A stretch of DNA of 24,108 nt from Reticulitermes lucifugus. Its lineage: Eukaryota > Arthropoda > Insecta > Blattodea > Rhinotermitidae. Shown piece after piece: positions 10,501-18,190 of the stretch. The DNA is taken from positions 1 to 24,108 of the forward strand of contig JAKCWW010009306.1 of NCBI GenBank assembly GCA_026260175.1, written 5' to 3'. Position 1 is the stretch's first letter; the number at the start of each line of letters is the position of its first letter. Below the pieces are notes generated by a model. It was not told where the DNA came from. It searched no databases and saw only the letters and a list, made by a program, of their open reading frames with translations. Made by a program: the position numbers and the translations under genes.

Positions 10501-10502
10501 TA
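10501..10502. repeat. TA target-site duplication, right
   Basis: Pairs with 9308-9309. Beyond it the minisatellite resumes with GTCTCGAAC, the continuation expected for a type A unit. Confidence 0.8.
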
Positions 10503-10850
10503 GTCTCGAACCACTAGGGTAACCCGGAAAATAGTCATATTTATCTAGTGTCTACTGGGCTAATCTCGAATGCAGTCTCATCTGCCTAGTGTGTGTACTG
10601 GGCTCATCCCGAAAAAAGCCGTGTCCCTCTAGTGCATCCACTGGACTAATCTCGAATACTGTATTATCTGTCTAGTGGGTCTACTAGGCTATCCCGGAAA
10701 AATAGTCCTATTTATCTACTGTGTCTACTGGACTAATCGCGAATAGTCTCATCTGTCTAGTGTGTATACTGGGCTAACCTCGAAAATAGTCGTGTCTATC
10801 TAATGCGTCTACTGGGCTAATTTCGAATACAGTCTTATCTGTCTAGTGTA
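10503..10850. repeat. 43-bp minisatellite, right block
   Basis: About eight further units of the same A/B-alternating array continue after the transposon, with the same CTAGTGTGT.TACTGGGCTA heads and alternating CCCGAAAATAGTC and ATCTCGAATACAGTCT bodies. The last clear unit head is at 10843. More diverged fragments with GTGTCTACT.TGCTGGGCCAATGCCGAA continue to about 10,960. Left and right blocks total about 740 bp and 17 units, a single array split by one transposon. Confidence 0.88.
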
Positions 10851-11017
10851 CAGACATATCCATCTTGTGCGTCAAATAAACCAGTCCAAAATAATGTGTC
10901 TACTTTGCTGGGCCAATGCCGAACACAGTCGCATATATTTTGTTCAGCATGCTAAATCCATATATAGTGTAAATACTGTGTCATATTGCCTCTTTGTCCC
11001 ACAAATCCCATAAATAC

Positions 11018-11212
11018 TTACTTGGTAGTGAACCCGTTTACATGTCTTAGGCTCAGGCATGTGAAACCCTCCGCATTTATGGCGACACATAATTCGTTGC
11101 ATAAATCTAAGCAGGAGTAATCTATGTGTTTACACATGTATGCAATCCTGGGTGTGAGGTAAGGGGAAGGGGTTGGTGCGGAAGAGGAATACGTCGCGAG
11201 TATGCTACTCAT
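11018..11212 (-). other. 64-codon frame ending at a GTAAGT donor-like site
   Basis: A minus-strand frame starts at ATG 11212 and ends ...RHVNGFTTK* where the stop codon lies inside ACCAAGTAAGTATT, a strong match to a 5' splice donor (GTAAGT). The translation includes MCKHIDYSCLDLCNELCVAI, with five Cys over about 20 residues, and AEGFTCLSLRHV. I recognise no domain. It could be a short exon, or part of a dispersed repeat that carries an old exon; I have a vague memory of similar sequence recurring in insect genomes. No acceptor-bounded partner exon is evident upstream. Confidence 0.2.
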
Positions 11213-11227
11213 GGTTACAGGTAGTTT

Positions 11228-11699
11228 TTAAACCCCGTGCCCTGAAGTCGCATGGGGTTGTTGAGCTTGACGCCGTGGCCGCCTCACATTGGATATAGGT
11301 TGGGCCACACAGCCGATCTGGGCGCTGCGGAGGAAAGAACATCTCTTGCCTCTGCTTGCAGTCGAGCCCAGATTCCTAGGTCGTCTCCTGCACAGCCTAC
11401 TCAGTATGCGGACTGAAATACTTCTTTCTACAGATGTGCTCGCAACTATTATTGTGTTCCTTGGTGACTTTCTAGTTATAGACAACAATTCTACGTTTTC
11501 ATCGGTGCTGTTTTGTTTGTTTGACAGAATCCTGGTTTTAGAATGTCCAGGTACATTTCCATTCGAAGTGTTCGCACTGTTCACAATTCGTGATTGGGGA
11601 AAAAATAGAATGTTACCATTATTTACAGAATAGCATTCTGCAAAACAAAATATGACAGACTTTGACAATATGCTACTATCAAAGCATGGATTTTTCAAG
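11228..11699 (-). other. Unidentified open frame left of the Tigger
   Basis: A minus-strand frame runs from the Tigger terminus down to 11228, about 157 codons outside the element. Its nominal start lies in the transposon end, so that ATG is not original. The translation is basic toward the C-terminus (RLCRRRPRNLGSTASRGKR) with no domain I recognise. On the plus strand CTTCTTTCTACAG near 11,419-11,432 resembles a 3' splice acceptor. Length alone is not convincing at this composition. It may be part of an older repeat interrupted by the Tigger. Confidence 0.15.
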
Positions 11700-11701
11700 T
11701 A
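11700..11701. repeat. TA target-site duplication, left of Tigger
   Basis: The TA directly before the CAGTAGTCCCC terminus is matched by TA at 14390-14391 after the right terminus, as expected for Tc1/mariner/pogo insertion. Confidence 0.85.
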
Positions 11702-11840
11702 CAGTAGTCCCCCGTATCCACGGGTAATACGTTCCAATACCTACCGCGGATGACCGAAACCGCGGATAGTAGCGAACGCTATATATAAGTCATTTTTCGT
11801 TTACATACATACGTATGATAAAGTTTAATTGATAAATTAC

Positions 11841-11852
11841 GCACAATAAGAC
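11841..11852. repeat. 12-bp target-site duplication of nested SINE, left
   Basis: GCACAATAAGAC here is repeated exactly at 12079-12090 and brackets the SINE. It is ordinary Tigger sequence duplicated on insertion. Confidence 0.9.
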
Positions 11853-12078
11853 TTTTTTTTCCAATGGCTTGACAGCCCCTTGGGGGCCTAGGCCGCCTCA
11901 TTTTTCGAGGCTTCANNNNNNNNNNNNNNNNNNNNNNNNNNNNNNNNNNNNNNNNNNNNNNNNNNNNNNNNNTCACAAGAGACAGACATCCATGCCCCCG
12001 GTGGGATTCGAACCCACAATCCTGGTAAGCGAGCGTCCGCAGACCCACGCCTTATAGACCGCACGGCCACTGGGATCG
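11853..12078 (-). mobile_element. tRNA-derived SINE nested in Tigger, contains N gap
   Basis: On the minus strand the element starts at 12078 with CCGATCCCAGTGGCCGTGCGG, close to a Pol III A box, and about 50 bases later carries GGTTCGAATCC, a perfect B box, near 12,005-12,015. The D-arm/T-arm spacing is tRNA-like, but there is no closing acceptor arm, so it is a tRNA-derived head and not a working tRNA gene. The body is interrupted by 57 Ns (11916-11972). The far side reads on the minus strand through CGAAAAATGAGGCGGCCTAG and ends in A8 (T8 on plus, 11853-11860). The 12-bp duplications and A-tail show LINE-mediated retroposition into the Tigger. The gap length is nominal, so the true size is unknown. 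Confidence 0.88.
11916..11972. other. Assembly gap (57 Ns)
   Basis: A run of undetermined bases lies inside the SINE body. It gives artificial X-containing open frames on both strands that should be ignored. Gaps often fall in young high-copy repeats. Confidence 0.98.
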
Positions 12079-12090
12079 GCACAATAAGAC
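12079..12090. repeat. 12-bp target-site duplication of nested SINE, right
   Basis: GCACAATAAGAC, identical to 11841-11852. Tigger non-coding sequence resumes immediately after it. Confidence 0.9.
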
Positions 12091-12143
12091 ATTACTAACA
12101 TTAAATAATAATAAAATACATTGTACATTATTATGCTTGTGCT

Positions 12144-12155
12144 CTCTCTCTCTCT
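12144..12155. repeat. (CT)n microsatellite inside Tigger
   Basis: A short CTCTCTCTCTCT run in the transposon's non-coding left region. It is minor, but my memory of the related mammalian ends includes a similar CT run at this place. Confidence 0.7.
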
Positions 12156-12277
12156 CGAATGAACGGGATTCTGACGTTTTAGCTTAATCCTCAAGGGACG
12201 ATGGAGCAATGAAAAAAATCTTGTACACACACAGTTTAAATACATTTTTACATTTATTACTTAAAAAGTTTCTTAGC

Positions 12278-14105
12278 CTATTGTGGGTCAGAAGGAGGAT
12301 CATCTGCTTCGGGTGATCCTGGCACCTCGAACGGCGAAGCTGGAGAAGCAGAAGACGATGTCGGTGGTTGGATAATGTCAGGAGCAGACGATGTTGATGG
12401 TTGGGGATCGTCGATAGTGGACATGGTTTGTTTTTCAATCTTTTGGAAAAAACATCGTGATAGGAAGTTGTTATTTCTTTCTTTTCAACTCACCAAACAT
12501 TTGCTGGAGAGGTTCTAATGCTCGGTGATTATACGGGTGACTTTAATGCTGTGTTCCATCACAGGATCGTAATCCATGATTTTTTCCTTTAAAGTCTGTG
12601 CAATCCGAAACATTTCGCCAAATTTTTCCAATGTCCACATTGCTGGTCCTGTTTCAGTTTCTTCTTCCTCAGCTTCCTCTTCCTCTGTCGATGACTTGAC
12701 AAGTTCTTCTAATTCCTCATTCGTCAACACTTCTCGGTGTTCTTCGATATGTTCTTCCCCTTCTTCATCAATCATATCGACGAATCCTTCTCCACCAACT
12801 TGTCTTGCTACGCGAATGATTTTTTTCACCTGTCCATCGAAAGCCGGGAAGCCTTTAAAATCATTCACGACTTCACTCCATAAGTCCTTCCAACAGGCAT
12901 TTACGGTTTCTGGTTTTAATTCATCCATTGCCGCTTTGATAAATGTTATTGCATCGGCAATAGTGAATGATTTCCAGCATTCCATAATTTCTAGGTTAGG
13001 CTCTGCATCCATTGCTGCTCGAATCCGCTCAAATACGAGGCGGGTGTATGTGGCCTTGACACATCGGATGATCCCCTGGTCCAGAGGCTGAAGCAATGAG
13101 GTTGTGTTTGGTGGCAAAAACACAACCTTAACATTTTCATTCTCTATGGCAATAGATGTTGGATTGCCAGGTGCATTCTCTATGATTAATAAGACTTTAA
13201 ATGGCAACCCTTCCTGTTCCAAGTATTTTTGAACTTCGGGGGTGAAGCATTGGTGAAACCATTCGGTATAAAGTACGTCTGTCCCCCACGCTTTCTGATT
13301 ATGTTGCCAGAAGACGGGCAGATAGTTTTTGTTTTTATTCTTGAGGGCGCGAGGATTCTTCGCTCGGTACACCACGCCTGGCTTGATCATATGGCCTGCA
13401 GCGTTCCCACATAGTACCAGAGTTAATCTGTCCTTCCAGGTTTTGAACCCTGGTGCCTGCTTTGCACTTTTGTGAATGTACGTTCTATTGGGCATCTTTT
13501 TCCAAAACAAGCCAGTTTCATCGCAATTGAAGACTTGTTTTGGATGGTAGCCTTCCTCCTCGATCAACTTCTTCAATTCTGCCGGAAACGTGGCAAAGCT
13601 TCTTCACCGGCAGAAGCAGCCTCTCCAGTAATTTTTATATTTTTCAAATTATGCCTATTCCTGAATCTATGCAACCATCCCTCACTTGCTGTAAATTGCT
13701 TGGTGTCCTTCTCTTCAGTGGATTCTTTCTTAAAGTCTTCGTGTAGGCTTAAGGCATTTTGCCGTAAGACGTTACCGTCAATAGGCATACGTTTCCTGTT
13801 CATATCTTCAACCCACAAATTTAATGTTTTTTCCATCTTAACTAACACCTTGTCGCGCACTGTAGACGTAACTTTCGCAGTTTGAGGTGCCACGGCGAAA
13901 CTAGACCGATTTTTTTTTTCGTTCTTCACCACCTCACGAATGGAAGATTCATTCTTGCCGTACATCTTAGCGACCTCAGCATACGATTTTTTTCTTGTTG
14001 TATCAAGTCGAGAATTGGTACTTTTTAACTTATGGGAAGCACTTCACGGCTTCTCTTAGGCTTTGAAGAACTGCCAGCATCACTACTTTTGCGCTTTGGG
14101 GCCAT
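12278..14105 (-). pseudogene. Tigger transposase pseudogene (jerky/CENP-B type)
   Basis: Minus strand, from ATG at 14105 (MAPKRKSSDAG) to TAG at 12278-12280, about 609 codons, a normal Tigger length. In order: a basic N-terminus; a psq/CENP-B-like helix-turn-helix (KSYAEVAKMYGKNESSIREVVKNE split by damage); a second CENP-B-type HTH (LNLWVEDMNRKRMPIDGNVL and GWLHRFRNRHNLKN); and a DDE domain with FNCDETGLFWKK (first Asp, codon 13520-13522), LLIIENAPGNP (second acid, 13178-13180) and PPNTTSLLQPLDQGII (third Asp, 13079-13081). An acidic EEEEAEEEETETG stretch and a Ser/Pro-rich tail ending SDPQ follow. Breaks: TAA at 14025-14027 after LPIS; a frameshift in the T7 run at 13987-13993; a frameshift at about 13586-13588; another break near 12515 after IITEH; further stops in the tail. 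The second catalytic Asp is Glu (GAG). It is inactive. Confidence 0.9.
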
Positions 14106-14389
14106 TATTAAGCAAAATCAAGGGTTATTTTCACAACAACAACGCGATAACGCAGCAACGAATGCGGACATCGAGAACTCTAGAGGCTAACTGGATGCGA
14201 GTAAAGCGGGCCAGCGTGGGTACAGAGGACAAAGAGAGATGAGTCATGTACTGAGCGTGACGGAGCGGGAAGTTTCACCAAGCTACTCAGAATGGAGCGC
14301 AATTTGAAACTTATAAATCGTTTATTTCTGGAATTTTCCATTTAATATTTTCGGGCCGCGGTAAAACCGCGGATACGGGGGTTCTACTG

Positions 14390-14391
14390 TA
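14390..14391. repeat. TA target-site duplication, right of Tigger
   Basis: Matches TA at 11700-11701. The sequence beyond leads within about 100 bp into a LINE reverse transcriptase fragment. Confidence 0.85.
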
Positions 14392-14479
14392 ATGCCTTTC
14401 CTTCAAGTTTTCGGAGCAAATTTTAATAAGAATTTCAAGTCCCTCGCATCCGTGTTACCTGCTCTGCCCATCTTGTTCT

Positions 14480-14892
14480 CACTGAGAAATTCCCTCCAGC
14501 CTCCTGTTAATTCCTCCCGCCTACTTCCAAATATTTCCCTCAGCACCATGTTCTCGAACACCGTCGACCTATGCTCTTCCGTCAATATGAGACATCAACT
14601 CTACACGTATACAAAAAAAAGCAATATTACAGTTCCATGCTTTCAATATTTACGCGTTTATTTAGAAGATGGGAAGAAAAGTTTCTGAACTGCAAGGTAA
14701 TAAGTAATGCCCGAAGCTAACCTGCTCTAATATTTTTCTTGAACGCATTTCTGAAGTGTTAGCGTCCGTGTCAGATGTTTTAACTTCGACACATTTTCAA
14801 CAAATTTATTAGCGATCTCGATAACGTTATTTTGTCCTGCATTCTGGTGACGGGACAAAAATGCTTAGTTTTCTCTCTCCAAAAATTACCTC
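14480..14892 (-). pseudogene. LINE reverse transcriptase C-terminal fragment, diverged
   Basis: Read on the minus strand from 14892 down in shifting frames, this gives FLSRHQNAGQNNVIEIANKF, SKLKHLTRTLTLQKCVQEKY then a stop, SRLASGITYYLAVQ, then ILLFLYTCRVDVSY, and finally TEEHRSTVFENMVLREIFGS followed by RREELTGGWRE. The order and spacing match the thumb and C-terminal part of the LINE copy at 22.6-23.6 kb (SRDQNAGQN..., SRLKSGNACYHSLQNLL, IILPVVLYECEAWSL, EEHRLRVSKNRVLRKVFG). It is clearly more diverged than that copy. Homology fades at about 14480, before the Tigger terminus. It lacks the catalytic palm and the endonuclease. This is a dead fragment of a non-LTR retrotransposon; I do not assign the clade. 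Confidence 0.75.
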
Positions 14893-15387
14893 CTATTTGA
14901 CTCAATAAATTGTTATTCAACTAAATAATTCAATGAAGATTGCTGTCTTGTAGAATTTGACGCCGAGTAGCATAGTAGTTATTTGTCGACGTTAACAGAT
15001 GAAAGTACTGTCACCATGTACAGTGCAACCTCTCCCACTCTGTTGAAGGATGCACTATACTCGTATTCCTCCGGAATGAAAGTAAAATGCTACCATGCTA
15101 CTCACGTCACATACTGGAAGACACAAATCTTCCTGGACACCGACGTGAGAACGTCAAATTTTGCGTGTCAGTAATTATCTGTATTACAGATGCCTTGAAC
15201 TCTTTTGTCTTCTTGCAACATCTGTAACTTCGTGAGCATTTCGAAACGGGGTCTGTTGCCAACACATTCTTGTCCTACAGTATGAGTTTTCAGTACGATC
15301 TATTCCTTGGAAAAACAGCCTTCATGCATCCAGTGACTATGCTTCATCAGTTGGTACTAATAATACGTAGTTGCTGTTTGTGTGTTG

Positions 15388-15432
15388 TGGGGGGGGGGGC
15401 GTGTGCATGTGCGTGTGCGTAAGCGCGCGCGC
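15388..15432. repeat. Poly-G and GT/GC simple repeat
   Basis: A run of ten Gs at 15389-15398 is followed by purine-pyrimidine alternating GTGCATGTGCGTGTGCG and GCGCGCGC. Alternating tracts of this kind can adopt Z-DNA, and the G run is prone to sequencing length error. No gene is associated. Confidence 0.85.
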
Positions 15433-15704
15433 AATGGCACAATTTAAGGCCCCATATTAGGGGGCGAATTTCATGAGCAGCTGGACAACCATTAAATTCA
15501 GAAGCAATTCAGTGACTGAGAATAGCTCTTTCTAAGGTGTCCAGCAGGTTTGGTGCTTTCCTTTACCTGAAGACTGAAGCACAGCCGGCTTCCGAAACTT
15601 CACTAAGTTCGGAACGATGATTAAATCAGGACTAGTTGATTCACCATGACAATTTTTGGCCCTTAACAGTACAGACAATTAGGCAATTTCAGACTTACGA
15701 AATA

Positions 15705-15728
15705 TTATATATATATATATATATATAA
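15705..15728. repeat. (AT)n microsatellite
   Basis: A pure TA dinucleotide tract of about 24 bases followed by ATGAAACAAAATTTTTG. No function is inferred. Confidence 0.9.
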
Positions 15729-15981
15729 TGAAACAAAATTTTTGAATTGTGTGCCGAATCTCTCCTTGCGGGAACAAAGCGCTATAAGACGAAGGTGGCA
15801 GAAGGATACTGCTGGTCTACAACACAGACGGCGAGGCGGTCAGGCTACAGCCGATCAGGTTCCAGTTTGGATTTCAACAAGGTTCCCCTGTATGTACTGT
15901 ACATGTATAACTGACCATTATGTGTACGTAGTTCCGACTTGCGCCGGACCTTCCGGAACGTAACGACTGCGTAAGTTGAAT

Positions 15982-16047
15982 TGTCTGTGTAACTGCCTAT
16001 CCACCTCGTTACCCTCCTGATTTCGCATCTTCTGATCTGTTCTTGTT
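15982..16047 (+). pseudogene. Short mariner-type transposase box
   Basis: The plus strand translates as YPPRYPPDFASSDLFLFPRIK and then a stop. This resembles the mariner/Tc1 segment PPYSPDLAP(C/S)D..LFP..K, which holds the third catalytic Asp (the D in SSD here). Flanking sequence in the same frame shows no further similarity I can see, so only about 20 residues support the call. If real, it is a very short relic independent of the two other mariner-like relics in the window. Confidence 0.4.
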
Positions 16048-17352
16048 TCCAAGAATAAAATAGCAGATCCTTATTTTCCGTATCGCAAGGCACCAGAGTG
16101 ATATGACAGTGAAGTGGCACCACAAAGAGCAGCAGACCATGTTATAAATTCAGTGTAATGAAGAAGACCAAGGACAAATGAAACACCGTAAGAATATAAC
16201 CTAATCAAAAATACATCTGAAGAGAAAGGCTTTACGTTAATTGAAAGTGAAGGACATAAAAGCCATGAATTACAAATTACGATATGAGTAAGAGAAGAAT
16301 ACTAAGGAGATAAGAGTTATGGGAATTAGAGTATGAACACTAATATACAGACAAGCTGTACCGAATACAGATAAGCAATAATTATATAATATTTTTAAAT
16401 ATTAATATAATGCCAACGGAATTTTGAACAAAGGTAATTAAATATTTTATGTACATACTAGACGGACTCGTATAAGCAGTGATATGGAAATAATTTACGC
16501 ATCGGTAGAGATGTTGAAGATGATTTTATGTGGTTTAAATTGCGGACGTCAAGAGTCCTTGTTATACGTATAATAAAGGCTAGTTTATATTTACAATTGT
16601 TTTGGTAAGAGCTGCGCGGTGTCGTAAATTATAAGATTCATGTTTTATTTACACGTGCGAGTGTAACTCAAAAGACACTTCTGTGAATTTACGAGTATAT
16701 TTACAACATAAGATCGTGCAGATAATGATTATACTTAGCTGGTTTAACTCATTCACTCCGCTGCTCATCCATTGGATGCAAACACACATTAAGTCATAAT
16801 AATACGAATTTCATCCATGCAAGTAATTCATTACGCCACTATTCAGTTCTGACGCTCAAAGGGAGATCACAGCCATTTCACGAGCTTCAAAGAGAGCTCA
16901 GTTAGGCGCAATATAAAGAAAAGTGCCTGTAACGTCATCAGTCGCATTTAGAGAATTAAGGATAAGTTTATTCCGCACATAAGTGATTATTCAAACGAGA
17001 GTCGGGTACGTAAGACGCATGGGAAAAATGAGAAATGTGTACAGATGTTTGGCCGAAAAATCCGAAGAGAAGGGACCACTTGAAAAAATTAACCCTACAG
17101 AGAAGGACAATATCAAAATGTATTTATAAATAAATGTGGTATAAGTGTGGGGGCTGAATTCACCTACCTCAGATGAGCTTATTGGAGGATCTGTTGAGCA
17201 AGGTAATTGGGACTACCTGTTCTGTGTTCTGCCGGGAGGGCCCAATAAAAATTGACGAGGAAGTGAAGGATATGATACAGGAGTGCACTAAAATAGGAAA
17301 GAAACCTTTCAGAGAGTTCAGGTATCGCGCATCAATGATTTCGGAGCGATAT

Positions 17353-17362
17353 ACATGTTTAC
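17353..17362. repeat. 10-bp target-site duplication, left
   Basis: ACATGTTTAC, repeated exactly at 17734-17743 on the other side of a retroposon-like element. Confidence 0.7.
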
Positions 17363-17733
17363 GGTTAGCGTGCTCGCCACTGGGTCCCCCGATCGAGGGC
17401 GATGGATTTTTAAGGGTGATAAAAATCTGGAGCACCACTTCCTTCGGAGGGGAAGTAAAGCCGTCGGTCCCATGTCGTAGATTTACGGCATGTAAAAGAA
17501 CCCTACGAGCATGAATATAACTAGTAATGCCCGTCGGCAAAATTCAGCTGCCATTTCTCAACCAAGTCTCCTGACTGCCTGCCAGATGGCTCTGGCAGTC
17601 ACATCAGGATAGAGTGGAACTTGTGCGGTCAGTGGGCTGGTCACCCGCTACATCAACGCACATGACCATAGAAACCTCCGAAAGGAGGCCCCCAATGCTC
17701 CGCGATTGGAGCGACATGGGGACTAACTAACTA
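17363..17733 (+). mobile_element. SINE-like retroposon with (ACTA)n tail, 371 bp
   Basis: The element starts GGTTAGCGTGCTCGCCACTGG, which looks like the D-arm to anticodon-arm part of a tRNA-derived head, followed by a degraded T-arm region GGTCCCCCGATCGAGG. The body has GATAAAAATCTGGAGCACC, CTTCCTTCGGAGGGGAAGTA and TTTACGGCATGTAAAAGAAC, and the 3' end finishes with three ACTA units. Exact 10-bp duplications bracket it. The shape (tRNA-like 5' part, unrelated body, short simple tail, target duplication) is that of a SINE mobilised by a LINE. The 5' end begins inside the tRNA-like part, so the copy is slightly 5'-truncated or the head is atypical. Two short open frames that run through it are not genes. 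Confidence 0.6.
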
Positions 17734-17743
17734 ACATGTTTAC
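17734..17743. repeat. 10-bp target-site duplication, right
   Basis: ACATGTTTAC, immediately after the (ACTA)n tail, identical to 17353-17362. Confidence 0.7.
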
Positions 17744-17795
17744 TGTGTACGTCTTAATTATGAAATATGATTTAGTGTTACAGTGCATTTATCTG

Positions 17796-18190
17796 CTATG
17801 GTGCGCGACTTGCTGAAGAAAAACGACATATGTTCTCTCGCAATCGGACAGCACAATATGTGAATTTATAGTCTCAGAAAAAATAAGCCCAGACATCTTA
17901 GTTGTCATTAAAACACGAACCATAACATCATTCAATGGCATTCCGTACATTAACACGAGATATTACTCAGGATAGTACCTATTATTTTGAGAGAGCCGGT
18001 ATTCACTGAGATGAAATCAAGCTTCATCGCTAGACAATATGAGCGTACGGCCAACTTCTACAGCATTCACCCCCTGCAGGTATCAGTTCACAATATTCAG
18101 CCTTGCTTCACAGTATGTCACAGAATCGTCACAGAACTTCGTGCTGATGACTCAGACACTCCTGTTTGCTGCGCAAATTGAGCCAATGAT
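17796..18190 (-). pseudogene. Tc1/mariner-type transposase relic with SDEA box
   Basis: On the minus strand from about 18188 the translation reads LAQFAQQTGVSESSARSSV, a helix-turn-helix segment, then changes frame to EARLNIVN*YLQGVNAVEVG, then SSDEA*FHLSEYRLSQNNRY, MPLNDVMVRVL and SGLIFSETINSHIV, and finally YVVFLQQVAHHS before TAG at 17796-17798. The order matches IS630/Tc1/mariner-like transposases of arthropods, where SDEAWFHLSGYVN carries the first catalytic Asp, GPIFFEETIN follows the beta-sheet, and FQQD.A.AH holds the second Asp. In this copy the Trp after SDEA is a stop (TGA, 18007-18009), more stops and frame changes occur, the second Asp is not readable, and the C-terminal third is missing. 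It is inactive. Assignment to superfamily is firm; the exact family is not. Confidence 0.75.

Larger units (their letters stand above)
11702..14389 (-). mobile_element. Tigger/pogo DNA transposon, 2,688 bp, near complete
   Basis: The left end reads CAGTAGTCCCCCGTATCCAC and the inverted right end reads CAGTAGAACCCCCGTATCCG, TIRs of about 22 bp differing by one gap and few substitutions. Both ends continue into CCGCGGAT-type subterminal motifs. TA duplications flank the element. It contains a transposase pseudogene of nearly full length on the minus strand and a SINE inserted near its left end. Without the SINE and its duplicated target (about 238 bp, gap size nominal) the element would be about 2.45 kb, the usual size of Tigger elements. 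The left non-coding end, with TATATA and ACATACATACGTATGATAAAG, strongly resembles my memory of the mammalian MER2/Tigger family. If that holds under alignment it argues for a very conserved or horizontally spread lineage. Confidence 0.93.
14893..17352. other. Mostly non-coding, with microsatellites
   Basis: Apart from the mariner-like box at 15982-16047 I see no gene. Simple repeats are a G10 run followed by GTGTGCATGTGCGTGTGCG and GCGCGCGC near 15,388-15,432, and (AT)n at 15,706-15,727. A 63-codon frame at 14983 and a 92-codon minus frame at 15845-16123 have no recognisable motif. An open frame starting at 17173 runs into the SINE-like element and so is partly repeat-derived. Confidence 0.4.

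Noticed and set aside
8919..10850. CRISPR-like array of 43-bp units
   Set aside because: Units are contiguous, without unique spacers, and the genomic context is eukaryotic. It is a minisatellite.
11985..12078. Functional tRNA gene on the minus strand
   Set aside because: A and B boxes are tRNA-like, but there is no closed acceptor stem, and the unit is bracketed by a 12-bp duplication with an A-tail. It is a SINE head.
11779..12082. X-containing open frames around the assembly gap
   Set aside because: They cross Ns inside the SINE and are artefacts.
12576..13091. 171-codon plus-strand frame, Ser-rich
   Set aside because: It is the antisense of the Tigger transposase acidic and catalytic region. 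Poly-Ser comes from the reverse of Glu-rich codons.
17169..17540. Overlapping frames of 113 and 123 codons on opposite strands
   Set aside because: Both run through the border of the SINE-like element, so the combined translations are chimeras of flank and repeat.
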